NCBI RefSeq assembly: GCF_013177655.1
Contig: NZ_CP035946.1
Location: forward strand, 1,736,001-1,800,000
DNA: 64,000 nucleotides
Origin: Campylobacter canadensis
Lineage (GTDB): Bacteria; Campylobacterota; Campylobacteria; Campylobacterales; Campylobacteraceae
Direction of reading: 5' to 3'
Below are positions 46,980-56,033 of this stretch, one piece after another. The notes under the pieces are model-generated. The model did no database searches. It saw only the letters and a program-made list of their open reading frames with translations, and was not told the DNA's origin. Each line of letters starts with the position of its first letter. The stretch's first letter is position 1. A program made the position numbers and the translations under genes.

Positions 46980-49237
46980 TTATACCCTTTTAATATCTAC
47001 ACCTATATTTGTAACCATCGTATTACATATATGACCACTTTTTGAACCTAATAAAATGCTATCATTTGCACCAACTTCGTGAATGTTTTTAAGTGCTGGA
47101 GTAATGCGACCAAAACCGTGATAAATAAATAATGTATCAGGTCTAATTCCTTGCGTAAGCATAAGTTTTACTTTGATTTTGCCAAATTCATTTTCTAAAT
47201 AAACAAAATCTCCATCATTAAAGCCTAGCTCTTTAGCTCGTGTTGTATTTATCCACACAGGACTTTCACTCATTAATTCATTTAAAATAGGAATGCTTTG
47301 AGTATGAGCGTTTGTATGAATTGGAGTTTTGCCACTTGTTAAGCAAAACTCATATCCTTTAAATACATCAAAATCAATTGTATTTAAAGAACCGTGAGCT
47401 GGAAACAACTTTTCAACCCTATCAATAAACAATTCAATTTTTTTGCTAGGAGTTTTAAAAGAAAGCAAAGAGCTTAAATTCCCATCGTTATCAATTTTGT
47501 TTTTAATTTGTGGATAAGTTTTAGCAAATTCTTTTATCGTTTCTGGCTCTCTTAGATAAATACTTGGCACTTTATAAGTTACAATACCATCTTTTTTAAG
47601 TTTTGCAAGTAAATCTACATTGCCTTTAGCTTGAATCATTCTATATTCATTTATTGTTTTGTAAGTATAAGGCTTATCAATTTTCATAATACTTGCAAGT
47701 TCTCTAAAAATATCAAAGCCGCTTTTTGTATCGCCAATAACTTCTACAGCTTTATTTCTCATATAATATCCATTGCCGATACTTAAAATACTTTCATCTC
47801 TTTCTAAATACGAGCTTTCAGGCAAAACAACATCAGCAAAATTGCTAAAATCATTTAAATAAATATCAATACTTACTATAAAATCTAGCTCATTTATAGC
47901 TTTTAAGCTTTCATTTACATTTGCTACATTTACTAAATGATTAAATCTTGTATTAACCCAAGCCTTAATTGCATATGGCTTTTTACTTAAAATCGCAGGT
48001 GCGATATCCATTAACACTCCGTGTTTTCTTGAAACAAAATAATTTTTACATCCTTTTTCACCTGCACCATCAATTCTAGGAGTGTTAGGGATTACAAACA
48101 TTTTGTTAGGATTATCAAGTGTTGGATAAATATTTTCACCTATTATCTTATTTAAATTACTTGCGTTTTTACTAGTGTGAATTCCGCCCTTTTTTTCATA
48201 ATTTCCCATTAAAGCATTTGCTATTGCGATGGCTCTTGTGCGTTGATATTCTGCATAAGTTGTAGTTGTTTTATGCCCCCAATCTATTATAACCTTAGGC
48301 GCAGCCTTATAAATTTCATCAGCAATTCGCTCAAGCGTATCAGCACTAATTCCAGTTATACTTTCTTGCCATTTAGGGCTTGTATCTTTTACACTTTTTT
48401 TAAGCTCATCAAGCCCAATGCAATACTTATTTACAAATTCCTTATCATATTTTTCGTCTCTTAGCCAAATATGAATTAATGCCATTAAAAATGCCACATC
48501 AGTTCCTGGTTTTATAGGCAGCCATTCATCAGCCTTAGCAGCCACAACGCTAAATCTAGGCTCTAAAACTAATAATTTTGTATTAGGATTTGCTGCAAAT
48601 TTTGCTAATTTTTTTGTATCGCTAATTACTAAGCCTTCAAATAAATTATGTCCAAAATTTACAATATATTTTGCATTAGCAAAATCTCTTGATAAAGCTC
48701 CACCATAAGTATGCTCTAAAACCATATTATAAGTTATCGGGCAACTTGAATAATGTGAAAATATATTAGGACTGCCATAAGCACAAGCAAAATTGCTCAT
48801 ATGAGTATGAGATTCTCCTGCTTTGCTTGTAAAAATCACACTTTTTGCTCCATATTTTTCTTTTATTTCATTTAATTTAGTTGCAACTAAGCTTAAAGCC
48901 TCGTCCCAACTAGCTTCACGCCATTTATTTTCCCCTCTTTTGCCAACTCTAATTAAGGGTTTTATTAAACGATTTTTATCATAAAGCTGATTAATTCCAG
49001 CCCCGCCCCTTGCACATACGCTTGTTTTGTTTGCACCAAATTTTAAATTACCATTAATAAATATCCCTTTATCATCTTTAACGCTTACTTCAATAGGACA
49101 ACGAGTAGAACACATTTCACATATTGAAAAAACACTTTTTTTATTTCCTAAATTAATAGCATTTGCACTTAATTTAGGGCTAATACAGGCTAATGAGCCT
49201 AAAAAGCCGATGTTTTTAAAAAATCTCTTCTTATCAT
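46980..49237 (-). pseudogene. Molybdopterin reductase catalytic subunit (PsrA/PhsA-like), leader frameshifted
   Basis: The open frame from 49115 (711 aa) has Mo-bisMGD features: CSTRCPIEV...CARGGAG (4Fe-4S), YDKNRLIKPLIRVGKRG and YHGFGR. It lacks the first cluster cysteine. Upstream, ATG 49237 after a good GGAG encodes a Tat leader (MIRRDFLK...) in another frame; adding one base at the T5/A6 run 49213-49223 joins them as 753 codons ending the leader SIC-EMC, with the missing cysteine. As written, export and the Fe-S cluster would fail. Likely substrate is polysulfide, thiosulfate or a related compound; not resolved. Confidence 0.8.
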
Positions 49238-49255
49238 TTTCACTCCTTTTTTGAT

Positions 49256-49290
49256 ATTGTAAGTAAATTAAAGTGAAATTAATGTGAAAT
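49256..49290 (-). promoter_or_regulatory. psr operon promoter with DccR-type direct repeat
   Basis: Two head-to-tail 11-bp repeats, TAAAGTGAAAT (49269-49279) and TAATGTGAAAT (49280-49290), match at 10 of 11 positions. On the minus strand they read TTCAC-N6-TTCAC flanked by A/T, the motif I recall for C. jejuni DccR targets. A TACAAT -10 (49261-49256) starts 8 nt downstream of the repeat, so the repeat fills the -35 region, as for OmpR-family activators. Confidence 0.6.
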
Positions 49291-49334
49291 AATATTTTTA
49301 TAAGATATACTTTTTAAAACTTAAAGGAGAAAAA

Positions 49335-50387
49335 ATGAAAGAAAATATAACTTTTACAAACACTTATGTAGATGAAGATATTAGTTTAGCTTTAAAAAAC
49401 AAGCTTAAAGATTACACAAATATTTTAATTATAAGCGGCAAAACAGCTTATGAAAAAAGCAAAGATAAAATAGATTTAAGAGCAAAAAATGCGGATATTT
49501 TTTATGTAAAAGAATGCTCTTATAAAATAAATAATGATATTTTATCTAAACTTACTTGTAAATACGAACTTGTTCTTGCAATTGGTGGTGGAAAGGCTTT
49601 AGATTGTGCTAAATATATAGCAAATAAACTAAAAGTAAAAATAATAAGCATACCAAGCATAGCGGCTACTTGTGCTGCTACTTCTACTTTATCGGTTATG
49701 TATGATGATAATGGGGTGTTTTGCGATATTGTTTTATATGATGATATTGACATTGAGTGTTTTATTGACTTAAGCATTATAAAAAATTCTCCTACTAGAT
49801 ACTTAATAGCAGGAATAGGCGATACAATAGCAAAATGCTATGAATTTAATTTAAAATATGAATACGCAATCAAAAATAATGAAAATATTGATTATTCTAA
49901 CACCTTAGGCAAAGCCTGTGTTAGCTTATGCAAGGATTTAAATCTTAATTTTGCACAAAAAGCATTGCAAGATTTTAATATTAATTTAGAATTTAAACAA
50001 GTTGTAATGTCAATAATCTTAAACACGGGCTTAGTTTCAAGAATAATAAAATTTGATTACAACGGAGCCTTAGCTCACGCAACTTGTTATGCAATTAGCA
50101 TCTTCCCTGAAATTGAAAAAAATTTTTTACACGGAGAATTAGTAGCCTTTGGTATTTTAGTTCAACTTCTTTTAGAAGATAAATTAGAAGAATATGAAAA
50201 ATTATGCAAGTTTTATAAAGAAATTAATCTAGCTTGTAAAATAAGTGATTTTATTGATATAAATAAATTTAAGGAAAAAATCAATGAAGTTGTGGATTTT
50301 ATTTTAAATACTAGTGATGCAAAATATTTAATTAAAGCAGGTTTTAATTTAAATGAAGAAAGAGTAAAAATGGCACTTTTAAAATAA
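49335..50387 (+). CDS. Iron-containing alcohol dehydrogenase family (glycerol-dehydrogenase-like)
   Basis: 350 aa: NAD site LVLAIGGGKALDCAKYIA, PSIAATCAATSTLSV, metal ligands in AGIGDTIAKC, ALAHATCYA and FLHGELVAFG. Closest in pattern to GldA and the YbdH/HcxA hydroxycarboxylate dehydrogenases. Substrate uncertain. It is divergent from the psr operon and could share its regulator. Confidence 0.82.
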   Translation: MKENITFTNTYVDEDISLALKNKLKDYTNILIISGKTAYEKSKDKIDLRAKNADIFYVKECSYKINNDILSKLTCKYELVLAIGGGKALDCAKYIANKLKVKIISIPSIAATCAATSTLSVMYDDNGVFCDIVLYDDIDIECFIDLSIIKNSPTRYLIAGIGDTIAKCYEFNLKYEYAIKNNENIDYSNTLGKACVSLCKDLNLNFAQKALQDFNINLEFKQVVMSIILNTGLVSRIIKFDYNGALAHATCYAISIFPEIEKNFLHGELVAFGILVQLLLEDKLEEYEKLCKFYKEINLACKISDFIDINKFKEKINEVVDFILNTSDAKYLIKAGFNLNEERVKMALLK

Positions 50388-50642
50388 AAAAGGAGAATTT
50401 TTAACTTTTTTAAAAACATTTTTGCATAAAATTAAATTTGTGCAAAAAGACAATAAGCAATGAAGCTCTTTGTAGATATTTTGCTTTTTAGAATTTAATA
50501 AGCTTAAAATGCTTTATTGTAAAATCATATAAAGTCTATTTTGCTTTGTTTTGTGTAAATGGTGCTTGGTATAATTTAGCTAAAACAAAATTATACTAGC
50601 TGTAAATCTTAAATTTTAATTAGTTAATTAAAAGGAGAAAAA
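50388..50642 (+). other. Intergenic region with hairpin and symporter promoter
   Basis: No gene seen. TTTTTGCA (50419-50426) and TGCAAAAA (50441-50448) form an 8-bp stem that may terminate the dehydrogenase transcript. AAAGGAG precedes the symporter ATG. Confidence 0.5.
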
Positions 50643-52022
50643 ATGCAAGAATTTTTTATGAAGTTTTTTAACTTTTCTGAACCACTTGCGATTTTATTTT
50701 TGTTTATTTATGCTGGAATTTGCTTTTTACTAAATAGACTTTCATACAATGTAAACCTTTCAACTAGAATGATGGTAGCCTTGGTAATAGGGTTACTTTT
50801 TGGCTTTTTAGCGCAACTTAGCGCTGCTTTTCCAGATAAAAGCACTGATGTACTTTGGCTTGAGCAAGTTAGAATTTGGCTAGCCTTTGTAGTTAGTATT
50901 TTTGTTTCATTATTAAAGCTTATGATTGTGCCTATTGTATTTTTTGGTATTTCATCATCTTTATTAAATATTGATAATAAAATAAAAATTAAATCTTTAC
51001 TAGCTAGGTCTGTTTTTTGGTTAATCTTTACTAGCGTAATTGCTAGTTTAATTGGAGTATTTTTAGGATATATATTTAATCTAGGTGCTAGCGAATTAGT
51101 AGAAAGCACAAAAAGTTTAAAAGAAAGTAGAACTCTAAGTGCAATCTTATTAGGTTTAATGCCGCAAAATATTTTAAAAGCAATGAGTGAAAATAACATT
51201 GTAGGTGTTATTTTAGTTGCATTTTTATTTTCTATGGCAGCAAGAAAATTAGCGCTCAAGGAAGAATTTAAAGAAGCTTTTAATACTTATAAAACTTTAA
51301 TTTTATTTATTAATAAAATAATAATGAGTGTTGTAAATAGCATAATTACTATTATGCCTTATGTAATTGTTGCTATGATTGCAAATGTATTAATTGCAAA
51401 TGGTTTTAATGCTATTAAACAAGCAGGGTTATTTATAATATTAACTTATGTTGCAGGAATTTTAATGCTTTTTGTATATGCAATATTATTACTTTTACAT
51501 GGCTTAAATCCTATTAGCTTTTACAAAAGAGTGTTTCCTAATTTATTAATTGCATTTACTTCTCGTTCATCTGCTGGAGTTTTACCGATTACAATTAGTA
51601 CTTTACAAAAAAAATTAGGCGTCAGTGAAAACACTGCAAATTTCACTGCTGGGCTTGGAGCTACGATAGGTATGTGCGGCTGTGCTGGTTATTATGTTGG
51701 CTTGGTAGCAATTTATTTGCTAAATAGTGTAAATATACCATTAAGCATTTCTTATGTTATTTTAATAGCAATAATTACAATAATAGGCTCATTAAGCATA
51801 GCTGGAATTCCTGGAATTGCTATTGTGGCTGCTTCAATTATGATAACTGGTTTAGGTTTAGAACAACACTTTTATTTACTTGCTGTTGTTTTAGCAATAG
51901 ACCCTATTATTGATATGGTAAGAACAATGAGCAATGTAAATGGGGCGTTGTGTGCAGCGGTTTTTATAGATAAGGAAGAAAAAAATTTAACAACATTTAA
52001 GGAAAATTATGAAAGAGATTGA
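50643..52022 (+). CDS. Dicarboxylate/amino acid:cation symporter (DAACS/SLC1)
   Basis: 459 aa, polytopic. IFVSLLKLMIVPIVFFGIS, the serine-rich re-entrant TSRSSAGVLPITIST, and a C-terminal AIDPIIDMVRTMSNVNG are DAACS signatures. The long N-terminus resembles the TcyP-type L-cystine importers, including C. jejuni Cj0025c; cystine is a likely but unproven substrate. It overlaps the thioredoxin-like gene. Confidence 0.85.
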   Translation: MQEFFMKFFNFSEPLAILFLFIYAGICFLLNRLSYNVNLSTRMMVALVIGLLFGFLAQLSAAFPDKSTDVLWLEQVRIWLAFVVSIFVSLLKLMIVPIVFFGISSSLLNIDNKIKIKSLLARSVFWLIFTSVIASLIGVFLGYIFNLGASELVESTKSLKESRTLSAILLGLMPQNILKAMSENNIVGVILVAFLFSMAARKLALKEEFKEAFNTYKTLILFINKIIMSVVNSIITIMPYVIVAMIANVLIANGFNAIKQAGLFIILTYVAGILMLFVYAILLLLHGLNPISFYKRVFPNLLIAFTSRSSAGVLPITISTLQKKLGVSENTANFTAGLGATIGMCGCAGYYVGLVAIYLLNSVNIPLSISYVILIAIITIIGSLSIAGIPGIAIVAASIMITGLGLEQHFYLLAVVLAIDPIIDMVRTMSNVNGALCAAVFIDKEEKNLTTFKENYERD

Positions 52023-52320
52023 TTTTAATGATTTTAAAGCTTTAAAAGATGAAAAAGCCATTGTTTATTTTGGTGCAAATTGGTGCAGAGATTGTAAATT
52101 TGCTAAACCAATTTTGCAAGATTTAGCAAAAGAATTTAAAGATATTTGCTTTTATGAAGTTGATGTTGATAAAGATGAAAACATAAGAGATTTAATGTCA
52201 ATTCGCCATATACCGACAATTTTATTTTTGCATAATTTGCAAGAATTCTCGCAAAGATTAGTTGAGCCAAAAAGCAAAGATGAAATTTACAAGCTTGTTT
52301 TAAACTTAAATAATGCTTGA
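52009..52320 (+). CDS. Thioredoxin-like protein with WCRDC site
   Basis: 103-aa cytoplasmic thioredoxin fold: FGANWCRDCKFAKPIL, the cis-proline HIPTILFL, normal length. The redox pair is C-R-D-C instead of C-G-P-C, which should change potential and partners. Coupled by a 14-bp overlap to the symporter, so it may reduce imported cystine; that is inference. Confidence 0.85.
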   Translation: MKEIDFNDFKALKDEKAIVYFGANWCRDCKFAKPILQDLAKEFKDICFYEVDVDKDENIRDLMSIRHIPTILFLHNLQEFSQRLVEPKSKDEIYKLVLNLNNA

Positions 52321-53044
52321 AAACATAAGCTTAAATGCTATTTTAAAATATAAAAAAGTGCTAATTTTTTCTAAAGATGAAAAAGTTAGCGACTTTTTAA
52401 GTCTCTTAGCAAAGGCTTACGAAAATAAAAGGATATTATTTATTAGCAACTATATTTTTAACGCAAACAATATTTATCATTGTGATATTTTTAATGCTAA
52501 ATTAGAAAAAATATTAAAAATTGCTTGCAAAAAAGTATTTTTAAAACAAATATATCCTTTTGATTTAATAATTATTGACAACCTTGCTTTTGTAGATAAA
52601 AAAATTATTGCTCTTTTAAATAAAATCAATATTCATTTAATTTGCACTAGCTATGAAAGACAAAACTTATTTATGCTAAATGCTAAAATTGCACATTTTT
52701 ACTATCAAAAAAATACAATTTATTTAAAATCTAAAGAATGTATTTTTAAATACAACTTAATTGAGAAAAATATAAAATGTAAGAATATTTTTAAAGCGAA
52801 TAAAATTAATTTTAATTTAGATGATGAAGTTGAGTTTTATTTATCTTGCATAAAACAAGGCTTTAAATTTAGAGATTTTAGAGCAAAAAGAAAGTATGAA
52901 TTTACAAAATTAATATCAAATTATCAAATTAATAATTTTAAACACAAGACTATGTTTAAAAAAGATTTTTTTGACTCTAAAGAGCTTTTTTATAATTTTT
53001 ATCCTAAATCAAAACTTTTGTGCAAGACAAAAATTTATTCATAA
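52313..53044 (+). CDS. Hypothetical protein coupled to the thioredoxin-like gene
   Basis: 243 aa, lysine- and asparagine-rich. The N-terminal half looks like alternating beta/alpha with a DLIIIDN strand like a Walker B, but I see no Walker A. The second half is basic. No family recognised. The ATG overlaps the previous stop by 8 bp. Confidence 0.65.
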   Translation: MLENISLNAILKYKKVLIFSKDEKVSDFLSLLAKAYENKRILFISNYIFNANNIYHCDIFNAKLEKILKIACKKVFLKQIYPFDLIIIDNLAFVDKKIIALLNKINIHLICTSYERQNLFMLNAKIAHFYYQKNTIYLKSKECIFKYNLIEKNIKCKNIFKANKINFNLDDEVEFYLSCIKQGFKFRDFRAKRKYEFTKLISNYQINNFKHKTMFKKDFFDSKELFYNFYPKSKLLCKTKIYS

Positions 53045-53072
53045 AACGAAATTTTTTTAAGATAAATACATA

Positions 53073-53127
53073 TTTTAGTTTAAAAAAATTAGACAGATAC
53101 AATCAGTCATAAATTTTTAAACTAAAA
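53073..53127. repeat. Inverted repeat upstream of traT
   Basis: TTTTAGTTTAAAAA and TTTTTAAACTAAAA are perfect 14-bp arms separated by 27 bp. No T-tail follows. It lies in the 277-bp gap 53045-53321 that otherwise holds no gene I can see; it may end the preceding transcript or act as an operator. Confidence 0.5.
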
Positions 53128-53321
53128 GATAACAAAAATTAAAAAAATTATAAAAATTTAAGAAATTTTCAGTTTAAATTAAGCTTTTTAGGGATATTAT
53201 TCGCAACATCTTTGCATTGATAGTCGTGGCAAAATAGCCATTCAAGATTAATCTTAATAATTTTTATGAAAAAACATTTTTTTTGGTTAATTTAAGTAAC
53301 GAATAATTAAGGAGAAAGTAT

Positions 53322-54095
53322 ATGAAATCAAGCGTTAAAATTATTTTAAGTAGCATTTTAGCTGCAACTTTATTAACAGGCTGCTTAACAATGTCTTTAC
53401 AAACAAGTTCAACTATGACAAAAAGTATTTTTATTGACCCAGTGGCAAAAAACAAAAGAATTATTTTCTTAAATATTAAAAATACAAGTGGGCACGATGT
53501 TAATTTAGAACCAAAGCTAAGAAATGCTCTACTTGCAAAAGGTTATACAATAGTTGATGACCCTGATGCAGCTACGTATATTTTAAGTACAAATATTTTA
53601 TATTGTGATAAAAAGCAAGAAAATAATGTTGGTAAAGGTGTAGCTGCTGGTGCAGTTGGTGGTGCGGCTGTTAGCGGATACAATGGCGGTGGTGCTGGTG
53701 GCGTTATTGCAGCTGGTGCAGCTGGTAGTTTAGTAGGTGGACTTATTGGAAAATTAACAGAAGATACAATTTGGCAAATGCAAGTTGATATCAACATTAA
53801 ACAAAGAGCAAACGGTAAAGTATTAACATCTAATCAAAATGTAAGCGGACAAGCAAGTGTAAAAGATAGTAAAGCTACAGGCTTTATTAACTCTTTAGGC
53901 GGAGATGTGCGTGGAACAAAGGTTGGACAGTTTAATTCCAATCAAGTTGATACAGCAAATCAAACCTATGAAAGTAATTTTATTGAAAAAAGTACAATTA
54001 TCTTTGCAGAAGCAGTTAAAACAGGTTTAAAACTACCTGAAGCAACACCTATTTTAGAAGATAAAATTGCAGGACAAATTGCAGGATTGTTTTAA
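53322..54095 (+). CDS. traT: TraT-family complement-resistance/surface-exclusion lipoprotein
   Basis: 257 aa: lipobox LLTGCL (Cys at about 21), IFIDPVAKNKRIIFLNIKNTSG and ALLAKGYTIVDDPDAATYIL match TraT closely, then a Gly/Ala-rich hydrophobic centre (GVAAGAVGGAAVSGYNGGG) and the C-terminal AEAVKTGLKLPEATPILEDKIA. On F-type plasmids it blocks mating and complement; chromosomal copies are common in Campylobacterota and there is no conjugation gene nearby. Confidence 0.88.
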   Translation: MKSSVKIILSSILAATLLTGCLTMSLQTSSTMTKSIFIDPVAKNKRIIFLNIKNTSGHDVNLEPKLRNALLAKGYTIVDDPDAATYILSTNILYCDKKQENNVGKGVAAGAVGGAAVSGYNGGGAGGVIAAGAAGSLVGGLIGKLTEDTIWQMQVDINIKQRANGKVLTSNQNVSGQASVKDSKATGFINSLGGDVRGTKVGQFNSNQVDTANQTYESNFIEKSTIIFAEAVKTGLKLPEATPILEDKIAGQIAGLF

Positions 54096-54117
54096 TCTTA
54101 TTGTAACTTAAATTTAA

Positions 54118-54154
54118 AAAGCTTTTAGAATATTAAGAATATTTTAAGAGCTTT
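54118..54154. terminator. Hairpin after traT
   Basis: Seventeen-base arms around an AAG loop pair at 15 positions plus wobble. The T-run is poor, so termination strength is uncertain. Confidence 0.4.
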
Positions 54155-54194
54155 AAAAGCTGATTTTGGCTAAGCTTAACAAAAGGAGTTTAAA

Positions 54195-54692
54195 ATGGCA
54201 AGTTTAAAAAAATCAAAGCACAAATCTCAGATTTTTCAAATGCAAAAGGCATAATGAATAAAAAAGAAATCAAAGCATTACCAGAGATTTTATGGCAAGA
54301 TGAGGTGGTAAAAAAAGCTTGTAGTGGTGCATATAAGCTTGATATTGGTTTATTAGTAGCTACAAACAAAAGAGTAATTTTTATTAGCAAGACTTTATTT
54401 AGCTTAAAAGTAGAAGATTTTGCATATAATAACTTCAATTGAATACAGCACAGGTATGATTTTTGGCGATATTGTTATATACGCTGCAGGAAATAAAGCT
54501 AAGATAAAAGATATAGATAAACACGATGCAAAAGATATGGCTGAGTTTATTAGAGCTTTTATTTCTAATAATAGTGAAAACGAATTTGATTTAACAAAAG
54601 AAATTGAAAAACTAGCAAAGCTAAAAGAACAAGGTGTAATAAACGACGATGAATTTGCACAAATGAAAGCTAAGCTTATTGCTAAAATGTGA
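54195..54692 (+). pseudogene. PH-like (YokE/bPH) plus SHOCT domain gene, two frameshifts
   Basis: Start ATG 54195 follows AAAGGAG. One base missing in the A7 run 54206-54212 would restore SLKKIKAQISDFSNAKG into the frame beginning at 54254 (LLVATNKRVIFISK, a bacterial PH-domain block). A second shift near 54430-54440 is needed to enter TSIEYSTGMIFGDIVIYAAGNK and the C-terminal SHOCT motif (LAKLKEQGVINDDEFAQMKAKL). An interrupted gene unless both are sequence errors. Confidence 0.75.
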
Positions 54693-54693
54693 T

Positions 54694-54722
54694 TTGACAA
54701 ATAAGTTTAAATGAGTTAGAAT
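54694..54722 (+). promoter_or_regulatory. Strong sigma-70 promoter of the small RNA
   Basis: TTGACA (54694-54699), 17-bp spacer, TAGAAT (54717-54722). A full -35 is rare in Campylobacter, so this is an unusually consensus promoter. It has no coding gene behind it. Confidence 0.7.
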
Positions 54723-54728
54723 ATCACA

Positions 54729-54846
54729 TAAAGATAGTTAATGTTATTTAAGGAACCTGTATAGATGGCACATAATAGCTTGGCATAACCAAGTGAAAAC
54801 TCGGGGCTCTAGTCACTTAAATAACTAAGCCATCTCTATCTTTTTT
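54729..54846 (+). ncRNA. Candidate structured small RNA, about 118 nt
   Basis: Downstream of the consensus promoter. The ends pair: AAAGATAG (54730-54737) with CTATCTTT (54836-54843), which runs into T6. Inside, GTTATTTAAG (54743-54752) pairs with CTTAAATAAC (54816-54825) over 10 bp. CTTGG/CCAAG and AAGTGA/TCACTT form internal hairpins. GATGGC (54764-54769) can also pair with GCCATC (54829-54834), outside the 10-bp stem, giving a pseudoknot or switch. A 6S-like, antitoxin or regulatory RNA are options; I do not recognise the family. Confidence 0.6.
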
Positions 54847-54952
54847 GATAAATCACTTTACCTATGTTTAATTCTTTAAAATATTCTTCATTTTCACTTA
54901 AAAACATAGTTTTATTATTTATCACATCGCCTTTTTTATCAATTAATAATTT
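54836..54952 (-). pseudogene. C-terminal remnant of an unknown gene
   Basis: A 38-codon minus-strand frame reads LLIDKKGDVINNKTMFL and ends KELNIGKVIYQKR-stop, with coding-like composition but a stop just upstream and no start signal. It overlaps the 3' end of the small RNA. Probably debris of a lost phage or accessory gene; chance is possible. Confidence 0.35.
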
Positions 54953-55052
54953 TTATTTTTGTACTTAGACTTTAGCTAGAGCTAAGTTTTATTTTACATT
55001 GTTACCCAACTAAGCTCATTTATCATAAAATAATATTTATCAAACCCATAAT

Positions 55053-55928
55053 ATGAATGAAACGCAGTTAAAAAGCGATAAACCTTATTTAAGATATGTC
55101 GCAGTAGGAGATTATAAAACTAGACCAAAACATCAAGTTTTTCATAATACAGTTTTGCCAAAAGATGACCCTTTTTGGAAAAACAATTATCCACCAAACG
55201 GGTTTAATTGCAGATGTAAAGTCCAAGCATTAAGTGAGGCAGAAGCCCAAAATTACGGCATAGGTAGAAAATCACTATTAAATCCTGCAGAAAAAGGATT
55301 TAATTTTAATCCTATTCAACCAGACAATACACTTTTTGTAATTCTTGAAGATAAAGTCAATTCTTTACATAGTGATATAAAAAATAAAGCTAAAACTATT
55401 ATGAATAATGCTTATCGTGATTATGCTAGTCATGAAGAATATTATAAGAAAATAAAAGCTGGATACGATGAGTTTAAACCCCAATACGATGAGTTTATAA
55501 ACCAAAGATTAAAAGAATTAGGACTAGAAAAAACAAATGAAGATATAGAAGAAGAGTTTAAGACAAAAATTATGGATATAACAAAAAAATTAAGCGATAG
55601 GGAACATGCTTTTTTGAAAATTGGAGATTTCAACGGGGCTGATATTTTTATAGATAAGTATCAAATCGCAACTCATTTAAAACACCATGATATTACACCA
55701 CAAGATTACGCATTAATTGATAGGATTGTAAAAAATGGCGAAATAATAAAACAAAACGAAACAACAAATCCAAACAAAACCTTTATATATAGTATTCTAG
55801 GTAAACGATATAGGCTTATTTTAAGAGCCGATAAAGGTAGATTTTTAGTTGATAGTTTGATTTTTGATAGTGAGAAATTGGGCGGGCAGGGAAGACTAAC
55901 TAATCGCAAGGTTGATAAGACCTTTTAA
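55053..55928 (+). CDS. Mu F-like phage head protein, N-truncated, with C-terminal PBECR-like domain
   Basis: 291 aa. YLRYVAVGDYKTRPKHQVFHN and FWKNNYPPNGFNCRCKV are the SPP1 gp7/Mu F head-morphogenesis core. The usual long N-terminal part is missing: a stop lies 10 codons upstream. The last about 90 residues (FIDKYQIATHLKHHDI to the end) resemble the phage Barnase-EndoU-ColicinE5/D-RelE-like nuclease domains fused to such head proteins. A second, diverged copy is at 62230-63012. Confidence 0.75.
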   Translation: MNETQLKSDKPYLRYVAVGDYKTRPKHQVFHNTVLPKDDPFWKNNYPPNGFNCRCKVQALSEAEAQNYGIGRKSLLNPAEKGFNFNPIQPDNTLFVILEDKVNSLHSDIKNKAKTIMNNAYRDYASHEEYYKKIKAGYDEFKPQYDEFINQRLKELGLEKTNEDIEEEFKTKIMDITKKLSDREHAFLKIGDFNGADIFIDKYQIATHLKHHDITPQDYALIDRIVKNGEIIKQNETTNPNKTFIYSILGKRYRLILRADKGRFLVDSLIFDSEKLGGQGRLTNRKVDKTF

Positions 55929-56033
55929 AGCCTCAGCAAATTCCCTAGAAGCGCTTTAAACCCCTCTATAATTACGCCTATCTAGCGTAAAGTTAAAGGT
56001 ATTGTAAATAAATAATATTAAGGAGAGCTTAAA

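Noticed and set aside
50708-51259. 183-codon minus-strand frame
   Set aside because: Antisense to a well-supported symporter gene; Ser/Lys/Thr-rich shadow without start signals.
53322-54095. Conjugative element indicated by traT
   Set aside because: No other transfer, relaxase or plasmid gene is nearby; chromosomal TraT-like lipoproteins are known in this phylum.
54729-54846. tracrRNA, SRP RNA or a known riboswitch
   Set aside because: No anti-repeat with a CRISPR, no SRP apical-loop consensus, and no coding gene placed for riboswitch control.
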